A stretch of DNA of 52,582 nucleotides from CAZNKU01 sp045654805 (lineage in GTDB: Bacteria; Bacillota; Clostridia; Monoglobales; Firm-18): positions 1 through 52,582 of the forward strand of contig JAZOOD010000046.1 of NCBI GenBank assembly GCA_045654805.1, read 5' to 3'. Of this stretch, positions 43,950 to 52,582 are shown piece after piece (position 1 is the stretch's first letter; every line of letters begins with the position of its first letter). The position numbers and the translations under genes are program-made. The notes under the pieces are model-generated. The model worked only from the letters and a program-made list of their open reading frames with translations, was not told where the DNA came from and searched no databases.

Positions 43950-44846
43950 TTAAACGCCGTGGTTGTCAAAGGCGGGAATAAAGCTTTCTGTTGCAGTTTC
44001 TCCCTCTTGGATAAAGCCGTTTTCCACACCTATGTCAATGGCGAAGTTTACAAGTTGGTCATAATCGATCTCCGATACCTTTTGGCTTAAAATTTTGTGT
44101 TCAGCCATTTGTGGCATAGGGGTATATTGATTCATAATGCTTATGAAAATATTGTTTTCATATGTATTATACAAGTATTTTATTATTTTCTTTGATTCCT
44201 CCAAATGCCCAGGTAACAGTAAATGTCTTACGATAACCCCTTTTTTTATAATACCATTGTCATAAAAAACCGGTTTGCCCGTCTGTCGAACCATTTCTGC
44301 AATTGCTTTTTTTACATAATATGTATAGTCAGGTGCGTTGGAGTATTCATTTGCTGTTATATTGTTGTAATATTTAAAATCCGGAAGGTAAATATCTATG
44401 TATCCATCAAGCATTTTCAATGTGTTGACCTTTTCGTATCCCCCTGTGTTATATATTATTGGGATATTCAGGCCTTTTGTTTTTGCAATATCAAGAGCTC
44501 TTATAATGTGGGGAACAAAGTGTGTTGGTGTAACGAGGTTTATATTGTTTGCTCCCATATCTCTTAGCTCAAAAAATATTTCAGCCAGTCTGTGTTCATC
44601 TGTGATTTTGCCTGTTTTGCCGTCTCTTATCTGTACATTCTGACAATATATACAGCCTAGGGAGCATCCGCCAAAGAATACAGTGCCCGAACCTTTACTT
44701 CCGGAAATACAAGGTTCCTCCCACATATGGAGCGATGCCCTTGTAATAAGCAATTTTTCGCCGGTTTTGCAATATCCTTTTGTTATTTCTCTGTTTATTT
44801 TGCATTCTCTGGGACAGAGGTTGCACATTTTATAGATATTTGTCAA
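43950..44846 (-). CDS. Radical SAM protein, PflA/PflX-like (COG1313)
   Basis: The 298-residue protein has the radical-SAM cluster motif CSLGCIYC (Cys61, Cys65, Cys68). An N-terminal Cys cluster (CNLCPREC, then GYC) is typical of the uncharacterised PflX-like branch. That branch resembles pyruvate formate-lyase activating enzymes, but its target is unknown. No glycyl radical enzyme is nearby. It lies just upstream of queT on the same strand, ending about ten bases from the riboswitch. Confidence 0.88.
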   Translation of the reverse strand: MTNIYKMCNLCPRECKINREITKGYCKTGEKLLITRASLHMWEEPCISGSKGSGTVFFGGCSLGCIYCQNVQIRDGKTGKITDEHRLAEIFFELRDMGANNINLVTPTHFVPHIIRALDIAKTKGLNIPIIYNTGGYEKVNTLKMLDGYIDIYLPDFKYYNNITANEYSNAPDYTYYVKKAIAEMVRQTGKPVFYDNGIIKKGVIVRHLLLPGHLEESKKIIKYLYNTYENNIFISIMNQYTPMPQMAEHKILSQKVSEIDYDQLVNFAIDIGVENGFIQEGETATESFIPAFDNHGV

Positions 44847-44922
44847 AATTAATACCTCATTGTTGATTTTACTGTAAAACAGTATAACACATTAAATTAT
44901 GAATTTCAATAACATAAAAAAC

Positions 44923-44951
44923 TTGATTTTTTTAAAAGTATATTATATAAT
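44923..44951 (+). promoter_or_regulatory. Promoter of the CapD-like gene
   Basis: TTGATT (44923-44928), 17-bp spacer, TATAAT (44946-44951), about 41 bp before the ATG. Confidence 0.65.
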
Positions 44952-44992
44952 TAGTGTGTAGTTTTATATATTAACAATTGGGGGATTAGGTA

Positions 44993-46867
44993 ATGAGGAT
45001 TAGTTTGAAATCTAATTTTAAGAAAGCATTATTAAAAATTATTGATTTTTGTATTGTAATGTTTTCCTCAGGTATTGCTTATCTTACATTACATCAAATA
45101 ATCGGAATGCATTTGGATATGCCCACGTTTGTGGTATTCAGCTTAGCATCTTCGCTTATTTCTGTGTTATCCATAAGTGCTTTTGGTGCATACAGATTTA
45201 TATGGAAGTTTATAGAAACCAAAGAACTTATATACTGTGCCATAAGTCTTAGTTGTGGTTGGTTTATAGCCGGTGTACTGTATGTAATTTTTGGCTTTGG
45301 ATTAAATTATCCCGAAACTCATATGGTATTTACATATGCAATTTCCGTATTTATGTTTATTTTAAGCAGGATGATTTATAAAAGTGCTTGCTACGGATTA
45401 AAGCAAACACATCATTCTGTGGAAAAAACTATCAGGACAATGATTGTTGGTGCAGGCTATGCTGGCCATGTTATTGTGAGTGAGATGCAACAGCCCGGAT
45501 GTGAATATTTGCCTGTTGTAGTGGTTGATGATGACAGAGAAAAGATAGGAAGATATATCCACGGTGTAAAGGTGGGGGGATTTGTTTCGGATATTCCATT
45601 CCTTTCAAAAAAATATAATGTAGAGAAAATTATTATTGCTATTCCGTCGTGTTCGGGTAAGGAAAGAAAGAAGATTCTAGAATACTGTAAGCAGACAGAT
45701 TGTGATATTAATATTCTACCATATATGCATAAAATGATTGTTGGGGAAACATTGCTAGGCCAAACTAAGCAGATAAATCTTGAGGATTTACTTGGAAGGG
45801 ATCCTATAAGTTTTGAACAGGAGGGTGTTAAAAATCTTGTTGAAGGCAAGGTGTGCATGGTAACAGGTGGCGGTGGTTCTATAGGTTCTGAATTATCAAG
45901 ACAAATTGCATCTTATAATCCCAAGATGCTTGTTATTGTGGACATATATGAAAATAATGCCTATGAAATACAACAGGAGCTTATAAGAAAATACGGTGAT
46001 GAGCTTAATTTGCAGGTACGTATTGCATCTGTAAGAGATTATGATAAATTGGACTCATTGTTTGCGGAATTTACTCCTCAGCTTGTTTTCCACGCAGCAG
46101 CACACAAGCACGTTCCTCTTATGGAGGACAGCCCTGCTGAGGCAATAAAAAACAATATCTTTGGAACATATAACACCGCAGTTCTTGCGGACAAGTATAA
46201 TGTGGAAAAATTTGTACTTGTATCAACTGACAAGGCTGTTAACCCTACTAATGTTATGGGTGCAACAAAGAGATGCTGTGAAATGATAATAGAATATATG
46301 AAGCAAAAAACAACTGCCAATACCGAATATGTTGCAGTAAGGTTTGGTAATGTTCTTGGGTCTAACGGTTCCGTTGTACCGTTGTTTGAGGAACAAATCA
46401 GAAACGGCGGTCCCGTAACAGTTACTCATCCTGATATTATAAGATATTTTATGACCATTCCGGAAGCTACTTCACTTATCTTACAAGCTGCAAGTTTTGC
46501 ACACGGAGGGGAGATTTTTGTTCTTGATATGGGTGAACCGGTTAAAATATTAAGCCTTGCGGAAAATGTTATAAGAATGAACGGTAAAAGACCTTATGAG
46601 GATATTAAAATTGAATTTACGGGATTGCGTCCCGGCGAGAAACTTTTTGAGGAACTATTAATGAGTGAGGAAGGCTTGACAAAAACTACAAACAATAAAA
46701 TTTTCATCGGTAGGCAGACAGAGGTTGATATTGAAAAATTTGATTTACAACTTGAAAATTTGCTTGAATATGCTATGAAAAATGATGCTGACGGCAGTGT
46801 GGATATGCTTGCTCAAATTGTTACAACCTTTAAAAGGGATCCTGTAAGCGAACCTGTATCAAAATAA
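44993..46867 (+). CDS. CapD/PglF-type membrane nucleotide-sugar 4,6-dehydratase
   Basis: The 624-residue protein has four N-terminal membrane segments (~15-125), a Rossmann-like CoA-binding-type domain (~145-265; IVGAGYAGHVIV) and an extended SDR catalytic domain (~285-600). The SDR part shows TGGGGSIGSEL, HAAAHKHVPLME and STDKAVNPTNVMGATK. Homologues convert UDP-GlcNAc to the 4-keto-6-deoxy sugar, the first step to bacillosamine-type or capsular sugars. No other glycan genes are adjacent, so its pathway partners are elsewhere. A terminator follows. Confidence 0.92.
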   Translation: MRISLKSNFKKALLKIIDFCIVMFSSGIAYLTLHQIIGMHLDMPTFVVFSLASSLISVLSISAFGAYRFIWKFIETKELIYCAISLSCGWFIAGVLYVIFGFGLNYPETHMVFTYAISVFMFILSRMIYKSACYGLKQTHHSVEKTIRTMIVGAGYAGHVIVSEMQQPGCEYLPVVVVDDDREKIGRYIHGVKVGGFVSDIPFLSKKYNVEKIIIAIPSCSGKERKKILEYCKQTDCDINILPYMHKMIVGETLLGQTKQINLEDLLGRDPISFEQEGVKNLVEGKVCMVTGGGGSIGSELSRQIASYNPKMLVIVDIYENNAYEIQQELIRKYGDELNLQVRIASVRDYDKLDSLFAEFTPQLVFHAAAHKHVPLMEDSPAEAIKNNIFGTYNTAVLADKYNVEKFVLVSTDKAVNPTNVMGATKRCCEMIIEYMKQKTTANTEYVAVRFGNVLGSNGSVVPLFEEQIRNGGPVTVTHPDIIRYFMTIPEATSLILQAASFAHGGEIFVLDMGEPVKILSLAENVIRMNGKRPYEDIKIEFTGLRPGEKLFEELLMSEEGLTKTTNNKIFIGRQTEVDIEKFDLQLENLLEYAMKNDADGSVDMLAQIVTTFKRDPVSEPVSK

Positions 46868-46873
46868 TTTAAT

Positions 46874-46903
46874 AAATCCCAAGTGAAAACTTGGGATTTT
46901 TGA
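46874..46903 (+). terminator. Rho-independent terminator after the CapD-like gene
   Basis: AAATCCCAAG and CTTGGGATTT pair around TGAAAA and run into TTG with further T residues. Confidence 0.8.
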
Positions 46904-47032
46904 TTGAAACCCGAATTTTGAATTTTTATGCAATGTTTTAAAATATTTATTCACGATATTTCGTAAACAAAGAAGATGTTTTATCAATTTTGTATACAAG
47001 TTTAGAATAAATGCTTGATATGATAGTGAAAA

Positions 47033-47092
47033 TTCATAAATATGCAAAAATATTCAAAAAAGCTTGCATATTTATGCATTATATGTTATTAT
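47033..47092 (+). promoter_or_regulatory. argC promoter with two ArgR operators
   Basis: The perfect palindrome TGCATATTTATGCA (47065-47078) and a one-mismatch box TTCATAAATATGCA (47033-47046) fit the ARG-box pattern and are centred 32 bp apart. The -35 TTGCAT (47064-47069), 17-bp spacer and -10 TATTAT (47087-47092) overlap the downstream box, exactly as at argG. Confidence 0.75.
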
Positions 47093-47147
47093 ATAACTTA
47101 TAGTTTATAAATTGCCACAGTGTTGGGCATACAAACAGAGGTATGTT

Positions 47148-48080
47148 ATGAAAAAGATTTTTATTGACGGAAAAGCAGGTACAACAGGTCTTAGAATATA
47201 TGAAAGACTTGAAAATAGAAATGATATAGAGATTATCACTCTTTCAGAGGAAGTGAGAAAGGATCCTGATGCAAGAAAGCAGGCAATCAACAGTGCGGAC
47301 GTTGTATTTTTGTGTTTGCCTGATGCGGCTTCCATTGAGGCTGTTGCTATGGTGGACAATGATAATACAGTTATTATAGACACCTCAACTGCTCACAGGA
47401 CTAATCCTGAATGGGCATATGGCTTTGCAGAACTTTCCGCAGACTTTGAAAATAAAATTAAAAATTCAAAAAGAATTGCAGTTCCGGGGTGTCACGCAAG
47501 TGGTTTTATCGCCCTTGTTTATCCATTGATTGAGGCGGGGATTTTGTCGAAAGATATAGAGCTCGTATGTCATTCGCTTACCGGATACAGCGGCGGTGGA
47601 AAGAAGATGATTTCACAGTATGAGGAAGACGGAAGAGATAATGTTTTAGACTCCCCAAGACAGTATGGTCTAACTCAAAATCACAAGCATCTTAAAGAAA
47701 TGATGAAAATCAGCGGGATAGAAAATGCACCGATTTTCTGCCCCATAGTTTCTGATTTTTACAGCGGTATGGAGGTTACTGTACCCATATTCAAGAGTAT
47801 GCTTAAAAACGATGCAACCATAGATGACATAAAGAAAATTTATGCAGAAAAGTATAATACGGAAATTGTTAAATATGTAGAAGAGGCAGACGAAGACGGA
47901 TTCCTTTCGTCAAATAAATTAAGCGGTAAGGACAGTATGGAGGTTATGGTATCGGGCAACGAGGACAGAATTTTGCTGGTTGCAAGATACGACAACCACG
48001 GCAAAGGTGCATCAGGTGCTGCACTTGAATGTTTAAATATTGTTCTGGATAACGAAAAGACGGCAAACCTTGATATATAA
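47148..48080 (+). CDS. argC: N-acetyl-gamma-glutamyl-phosphate reductase, type 2
   Basis: The 311-residue protein has the N-terminal NADP-binding FIDGKAGTTGLRI and the catalytic Cys115 in PGCHASGF. The short length and the FIDGKAGTTG start mark the second ArgC family (argC_other), distinct from the ~345-residue form usual in Bacillus and Clostridium. It reduces N-acetylglutamyl phosphate to the semialdehyde. ATG 47148 follows AGAGGT; the longer frame is rejected. It heads argCJBDF behind two ARG boxes. Confidence 0.95.
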   Translation: MKKIFIDGKAGTTGLRIYERLENRNDIEIITLSEEVRKDPDARKQAINSADVVFLCLPDAASIEAVAMVDNDNTVIIDTSTAHRTNPEWAYGFAELSADFENKIKNSKRIAVPGCHASGFIALVYPLIEAGILSKDIELVCHSLTGYSGGGKKMISQYEEDGRDNVLDSPRQYGLTQNHKHLKEMMKISGIENAPIFCPIVSDFYSGMEVTVPIFKSMLKNDATIDDIKKIYAEKYNTEIVKYVEEADEDGFLSSNKLSGKDSMEVMVSGNEDRILLVARYDNHGKGASGAALECLNIVLDNEKTANLDI

Positions 48081-48092
48081 TGGAGGATTAAT

Positions 48093-49304
48093 ATGAAGAT
48101 TATAGATGGCGGCATATGTGCTGCAAAGGGATTTACCGCAAACGGTATTCATTGCGGTATTCGTAAAAACAAGGAAAAAAAGGACCTTGCTTTAATATAT
48201 AGTGAGGTAAAAGCTGCAACGGCGGCTGTATATACAACTAATCTTGTGAAGGGTGCACCATTGTTAGTAACTAAAAACCATATTTCGGACGGACGTGCAC
48301 AGGCTGTTATCTGTAACAGCGGTAATGCCAATACGTGTAATGCTAATGGTATTGAGATTGCGGAACAAATGAGCGATATAGTTTCCAAGAAACTTGGGGT
48401 GGATGTAGCTGATGTTGTTGTGGCGTCAACAGGCGTTATAGGTCAGCCTCTTGATATTGTTCCTATTGCCGACGGTATGGATGAGCTTGTTTCAGGACTT
48501 GGAAACTACAGCGAATATGCCGCAGAAGCTATTATGACTACTGATACAAAGCTTAAGCAGATTGCAGTTAGCTTTGATATTGACGGTGTGGAATGTAAAA
48601 TCGGCGGTATTGCAAAAGGGTCCGGTATGATTCATCCTAATATGGCAACAATGCTTGTGTTTATTACTACCGACTGTGCAATAACTTCACAGATGCTTCA
48701 AAAGGCACTTTCTACAGATATACAGAATACTTTTAATATGGTAAGTATTGACGGCGATACATCTACAAATGATATGGTAAATATTCTTGCAAATGGTATG
48801 GCAGGTAACAAGCCTATAGATAAGGAAGACGAAAGCTTTGCCAAATTTATGGAGGCGCTAAATACTGTTACTGTGTATCTTTGTCAGAAAATTGCAGGTG
48901 ATGGTGAGGGTGCAACAAAGACTATAGAATGTCATGTAGGCAGTGCGGCTGATGCTAATACTGCAAAGATTGTTGCAAAATCTGTTATATGTTCTTCATT
49001 GGTTAAGGCGGCAATGTTTGGCTCTGACGCAAACTGGGGAAGAATTTTGTGCGCAATAGGTTACAGCGGTGCTGATGTGGATGTTAACAAAATTGATGTT
49101 GCATTCAAATCTGATAAGGGTGTAATTGATGTGTGCAAAAATGGCGCAGGGGTTGATTTTTCTGAAGAAAAGGCTAAAGAAATTTTGCTTGAAGATAGAA
49201 TTGAAATTGTTGTTGAGCTTAACAGCGGTAATGAATGTGCAACTGCATGGGGTTGCGACTTGACATATGATTATGTTAAAATAAACGGAGATTATCGTAC
49301 TTGA
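48093..49304 (+). CDS. argJ: Bifunctional ornithine acetyltransferase / N-acetylglutamate synthase
   Basis: The 403-residue precursor has the self-cleavage site KGSGMIHPNMATML with nucleophile Thr186, and is expected to split into alpha and beta chains. It moves the acetyl group from N-acetylornithine to glutamate, recycling it, and may also use acetyl-CoA. That explains the absence of argA and argE in the operon. GGAGG precedes the ATG, 12 bp after argC. Confidence 0.96.
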   Translation: MKIIDGGICAAKGFTANGIHCGIRKNKEKKDLALIYSEVKAATAAVYTTNLVKGAPLLVTKNHISDGRAQAVICNSGNANTCNANGIEIAEQMSDIVSKKLGVDVADVVVASTGVIGQPLDIVPIADGMDELVSGLGNYSEYAAEAIMTTDTKLKQIAVSFDIDGVECKIGGIAKGSGMIHPNMATMLVFITTDCAITSQMLQKALSTDIQNTFNMVSIDGDTSTNDMVNILANGMAGNKPIDKEDESFAKFMEALNTVTVYLCQKIAGDGEGATKTIECHVGSAADANTAKIVAKSVICSSLVKAAMFGSDANWGRILCAIGYSGADVDVNKIDVAFKSDKGVIDVCKNGAGVDFSEEKAKEILLEDRIEIVVELNSGNECATAWGCDLTYDYVKINGDYRT

Positions 49305-49307
49305 TTC

Positions 49308-49440
49308 GGAATGTAAAAAATGAGCAGAACACAAAAAATTTTTTTGTTATGAACAAACCTCCCCCTCGCAGTACTTTTGTACAGCGTCGGGCTCTGCCTT
49401 CGGTGTGGTTTGTCCATTCTGCAACATTTTTTACTATTCC
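49308..49440 (-). repeat. Dispersed imperfect-palindromic intergenic repeat, copy B
   Basis: Fills most of the argJ-argB gap. Its ends are inverted repeats: GGAAT-GTAAAAAATG-AGCAG on the left and, reversed, GGAATAGTAAAAAATGTTGCAG on the right. Inside, GAACAAACC pairs with GGTTTGTCC, and AGTAC-TTTT-GTAC forms a core. The reverse complement matches copy A (8569-8655). It looks like a non-autonomous, MITE-like or processing element. No coding capacity. Confidence 0.65.
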
Positions 49441-49466
49441 AAATAAAAATATGAGAGGTATATGTT

Positions 49467-50318
49467 ATGAAAATATCCAATGCAGACAGAGCTAAAATAT
49501 TAACAGAAGCTTTGCCTTATATTCAAAAATACAACAATAAAATACTGGTTATCAAATACGGCGGCAATGCTATGATAAACGAGGAGCTTAAAGCAGCTGT
49601 TATGGGTGATATTGTATTGCTTTCACTTATTGGGGTAAAGGTTGTGCTTGTACACGGTGGCGGCCCTGAAATATCCGAAATGCTTAATAAAGTAGGCAAA
49701 AAATCGGAATTTGTAAACGGACTTCGTGTAACCGACAAGGAAACTGTGGATATTGTGCAGATGGTGCTTGCCGGCAAGGTTAATAAGAGCCTTGTTAACT
49801 TTATTCAGAATATTGGTGGCAAGGCTATCGGTCTTTGCGGTACTGATGGACATATGATTGAGGCGGAAATGAAGGACCCTGAACTTGGCTATGTGGGGGA
49901 AATTACAGACATTGATACTACACCGATACTTGATGTCCTTGACAAGGGTTATATTCCTGTTATTTCAACAATCGGTTGTGATAAAGAAGGTAATATTTAT
50001 AATATCAATGCGGATACTGCTGCAGCAAAAATTGCAGGGAAATTACAGGCGGAAAGTTTTATTTCTATGACAGATATAAGGGGTCTTTTGCGTGATAAAG
50101 ACGATGAGGATACTGTTATTCCTGTTGTAAACGTAAGTGAAGCACCTCAGCTCATACACGAGGGAATTATATCCGGCGGTATGATACCTAAGATTGAATG
50201 TTGTATTGAGGCTATAAGACAGGGCGTTGGTCAGGTGTTTATTATTGACGGACGTGTTCCTCATTCAATACTTATCGAAGTGCTTACCGACGAAGGTATA
50301 GGCACAATGTTCAAATAA
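49467..50318 (+). CDS. argB: Acetylglutamate kinase
   Basis: The 283-residue amino-acid kinase has VIKYGGNAM (about residues 28-36), VHGGGPEI near 65 and NADTAAAKIAG near 180. It phosphorylates N-acetylglutamate. The N-terminal extension of about 20 residues (DRAKILTEALPYIQKY) is the helix found in arginine-inhibited hexameric enzymes, so feedback inhibition is likely. GAGAGG precedes the ATG. It lies between argJ and argD. Confidence 0.96.
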   Translation: MKISNADRAKILTEALPYIQKYNNKILVIKYGGNAMINEELKAAVMGDIVLLSLIGVKVVLVHGGGPEISEMLNKVGKKSEFVNGLRVTDKETVDIVQMVLAGKVNKSLVNFIQNIGGKAIGLCGTDGHMIEAEMKDPELGYVGEITDIDTTPILDVLDKGYIPVISTIGCDKEGNIYNINADTAAAKIAGKLQAESFISMTDIRGLLRDKDDEDTVIPVVNVSEAPQLIHEGIISGGMIPKIECCIEAIRQGVGQVFIIDGRVPHSILIEVLTDEGIGTMFK

Positions 50319-50327
50319 GGAGTTTTA

Positions 50328-51494
50328 ATGATGAATATTAAGCAGGTTGATAAAGAATACATAATGCCTACATACGGTCGTTTTGACCTTTGTATTGTTT
50401 CCGGTAATGGAAGCACATATTATGATGAGGACGGCAAAAAATATATAGATATGGGTACGGGTATTGCGGTTAATACCTTCGGTGCCTGCGACGATGAATG
50501 GAAAAAAGCGGTTGTTGAACAAATCAACAAAATCCAGCATACTTCAAACCTTTATTACAGTGAACCTTGTGTTAAACTTGCTAAAATCCTTTGTGAAAAA
50601 ACGGGGATGAAAAAAGTTTTCTTCGGTAATTCCGGTGCAGAGGCAAATGAGTGTGCAATAAAGGGTGCAAGAAAGTATGGTACTGACCAAAATAAAGACA
50701 AAAATGTAATTATTACTTTAAAAGACAGTTTCCACGGTAGAACAATTACTACACTTTCTGCCACGGGGCAGGATGTGTTCCACAAAAACTTTACACCTTT
50801 TACAGAGGGGTTTGTACACGTTACTGCAAACGATATTGATGAACTCAAAAATGCAATAAATGACAGAGTTTGTGCAATAATGATTGAGGTTGTACAGGGT
50901 GAAGGCGGAGTTAACGCTCTCAATAGGGAATACCTTGATCAAATAGAAAAGATTACTACTGAAAATGATATTTTGCTTGTTGTTGACGAAGTACAGACAG
51001 GCAACGGCAGAACAGGTTCTTTGTACGCTTATATGCAGTTTGGATTGACACCTGATATTGTTTCTACTGCAAAAGGTCTTGCAGGAGGATTACCTATGGG
51101 TGCAACTATGTTTGGTGAAAGGGTTGAAAATATTCTTCCTCCGGGAACTCACGGTTCAACTTTCGGCGGTAATCCTGTTTGTGCAAATGCTGCCGTAAGC
51201 GTAATAAACCGTATTGACGACAAGCTTTTGGAATCTGTAAGGGAAAACAGTAATTATCTTATTGAAAAGCTTAAAAACATCAAGGGCGTTAAAAGCGTAA
51301 GCGGTCTTGGATATATGCTGGGTGTTGAAATTGACGGCGATGCAAAGGCGGTTGCAAATGAGTGTATTAAAAACGGCCTTCTGGTGCTTACTGCAAAGAC
51401 TAAAATAAGACTTTTGCCCGCACTTAACATAACACGGGATGAAATTGACGAGGCATTGGAAATATTTGAAAAAGTGCTTAATAAGGAGAATTGA
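50328..51494 (+). CDS. argD: Acetylornithine aminotransferase
   Basis: The 388-residue class III aminotransferase has the PLP lysine Lys249 in STAKGLAGGLPMGA, and VVDEVQTGNGRTG just before it. It converts N-acetylglutamate semialdehyde to N-acetylornithine with glutamate as donor, and may also serve lysine synthesis. AAGGAG precedes two ATG codons (50328 and 50331), either usable. argF begins one base after the stop. Confidence 0.96.
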   Translation: MMNIKQVDKEYIMPTYGRFDLCIVSGNGSTYYDEDGKKYIDMGTGIAVNTFGACDDEWKKAVVEQINKIQHTSNLYYSEPCVKLAKILCEKTGMKKVFFGNSGAEANECAIKGARKYGTDQNKDKNVIITLKDSFHGRTITTLSATGQDVFHKNFTPFTEGFVHVTANDIDELKNAINDRVCAIMIEVVQGEGGVNALNREYLDQIEKITTENDILLVVDEVQTGNGRTGSLYAYMQFGLTPDIVSTAKGLAGGLPMGATMFGERVENILPPGTHGSTFGGNPVCANAAVSVINRIDDKLLESVRENSNYLIEKLKNIKGVKSVSGLGYMLGVEIDGDAKAVANECIKNGLLVLTAKTKIRLLPALNITRDEIDEALEIFEKVLNKEN

Positions 51495-51495
51495 T

Positions 51496-52413
51496 ATGAA
51501 ACTTAATCATTTTTTAAAACTTTCGGATGTAACAACGGAAGAAATAACGGAACTTTTAAATATGGCGGATCAGCTTAAATATGAAAAGAAAAACGGTATA
51601 CCACACAAGCACCTTGAGGGTAAATCTCTTGGTATGATTTTTGAGAAATCATCTACAAGAACACGTGTTTCCTTTGAAGTTGGTATGTATGAGCTTGGGG
51701 GTAATCCCTTGTTTTTAAGCTCTAATGATTTGCAGATAGGCAGAGGTGAACCTGTTGAGGATACTGCAAGAGTTTTGTCAAGAATGCTTGATGGTATTAT
51801 GATAAGAACTTTTGAACAAAAGGAAGTTGAGGATCTTGCAAAATACGGATCTATTCCTGTAATCAACGGTCTTACAGATTATTGTCATCCTTGTCAGGTA
51901 CTTGCGGACCTTATGACTATACGTGAACATAAGATGTCACTTGCGGGTTTAAAGCTTTGCTTTATAGGTGACGGTAATAATATGGCAAACTCACTTATTG
52001 TAGGTTGTATAAAGATGGGAATGGCTGTATCAATAGCCTGTCCTGAAGGGTATAAGCCGGATGTTGAAATAATGAAGTGGGCTAGCGAAAACGGGGATTT
52101 CGAGTGCATACCTGATGTACTCGTAGCAGCAAAGGATGCAGACGTTTTGTATACAGACGTTTGGGCATCTATGGGTCAGGAAGAGGAAGCAAAGGAAAGA
52201 CAAAAGGTATTTAAGAATTATCAGATTAATGATGACGTAATGGCAGTTGCTAAGCCGGATGCTATGGTGCTTCATTGTTTGCCTGCACATAGGGAAGAAG
52301 AAATTACAGCAAAAGTTTTTGAAGAACACGCTAACGAGATTTTCGATGAATCTGAAAACAGATTGCATGCACAGAAAGCTGTTATGGTAGCTTGTATGGG
52401 CAACGATAATTAA
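51496..52413 (+). CDS. argF: Ornithine carbamoyltransferase
   Basis: The 305-residue protein has the carbamoyl-phosphate motif STRTR at 53-57, the HPCQ segment near 130 and the ornithine-binding HCLPAH near residue 264. It makes citrulline, which argG then uses. The start is ATG 51496 after AAGGAGA, directly behind argD; the longer open frame overlaps argD and is rejected. It ends the argCJBDF operon, and the IS3-family element begins 37 bp beyond. Confidence 0.97.
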   Translation: MKLNHFLKLSDVTTEEITELLNMADQLKYEKKNGIPHKHLEGKSLGMIFEKSSTRTRVSFEVGMYELGGNPLFLSSNDLQIGRGEPVEDTARVLSRMLDGIMIRTFEQKEVEDLAKYGSIPVINGLTDYCHPCQVLADLMTIREHKMSLAGLKLCFIGDGNNMANSLIVGCIKMGMAVSIACPEGYKPDVEIMKWASENGDFECIPDVLVAAKDADVLYTDVWASMGQEEEAKERQKVFKNYQINDDVMAVAKPDAMVLHCLPAHREEEITAKVFEEHANEIFDESENRLHAQKAVMVACMGNDN

Positions 52414-52449
52414 AAATAAATATATTAAAATAAAAACAGAGAAATGATA

Positions 52450-52582
52450 TGCACCCCAAAAGTTAGACACTTTTGGAGGTGCATATTTTTATGAGTAAAA
52501 AAGGGCAAAAACAAAGAAAGTACTCGCCAGAATTCAAAGCATCTGTTATAATGGATATGCGGGAACATCGATTATCGTATTG
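52450..52582 (+). mobile_element. IS3-family insertion sequence, left end (partial)
   Basis: The left end TGCACCCCAAAAGTTAGACA opens a short palindrome that closes with CTTTTGGAGGTGCA, characteristic of IS3-family (IS150-like) ends. The first transposase frame follows. The element runs off the window, so the other end and target duplication cannot be seen. Confidence 0.75.
52491..52582 (+). CDS. IS3-family transposase OrfA (partial)
   Basis: The visible 30 residues read MSKKGQKQRKYSPEFKASVI then MDMREHRLSY, the start of the helix-turn-helix of IS3-family OrfA. The frame is open to the window edge. GGAGG lies about 12 bases upstream, inside the terminal palindrome of the element. Confidence 0.8.
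   Translation, partial: MSKKGQKQRKYSPEFKASVIMDMREHRLSY

Overview
The window reads as a low-GC, spore-forming anaerobe of the Clostridia (Firmicutes). The sporulation regulator SpoIIID, both dipicolinate synthase subunits and a SpoVB-type flippase point to a spore former. A flavodiiron protein with rubredoxin points to an anaerobe. HprK, RapZ, YvcK, type I glutamine synthetase and consensus sigma-A promoters fit Firmicutes. TTG starts preceded by strong Shine-Dalgarno sequences are frequent. I cannot name the species.

Layout. 0-5.5 kb: an SGNH esterase, a sugar-isomerase-like TIM-barrel protein followed by a decayed Gfo/Idh/MocA dehydrogenase, a secreted protein with a copper-amine-oxidase-N-like tail, and an AEC transporter. 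5.6-10.2 kb: DegV, a divergent DUF1836 regulator whose promoter predicts a leaderless mRNA, then argG-argH behind an ARG box. 10.4-17.7 kb: an FAD/Rieske oxidoreductase, flavodiiron protein, rubredoxin, ZIP transporter, YgjP-like protease, CocE-like hydrolase and glutamine synthetase. 17.8-25.8 kb: a membrane diguanylate cyclase, then the sporulation block spoIIID, a CBS protein, dpaA-dpaB, spoVB and a short serine recombinase.

25.8-28.9 kb is the accessory region. It holds a YeiH-type transporter and a 5'-truncated tyrosine integrase beside tRNA-Pro(CGG), whose 5' half is duplicated. The consensus promoter lies behind the truncated copy, not the full tRNA. Hairpins of nearly identical sequence flank the segment.

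29.0-34.4 kb: hprK, PHP phosphoesterase, ROK glucokinase, murB, rapZ and yvcK in one operon, without the usual whiA. 34.7-44.9 kb: a small membrane-protein pair, a lipid kinase, metK-parC, a DedA-like small exporter, mgtE, a MATE pump, and a radical-SAM gene with queT behind a preQ1-I-like riboswitch. 45-46.9 kb: a CapD-type nucleotide-sugar dehydratase. 47.1-52.4 kb: argCJBDF behind two ARG boxes. The window ends inside an IS3-family insertion sequence.

Together argCJBDF and argGH encode the route from N-acetylglutamate (recycled by ArgJ) to arginine. Both loci share the same promoter and operator geometry. Each also carries a copy of one dispersed palindromic repeat.
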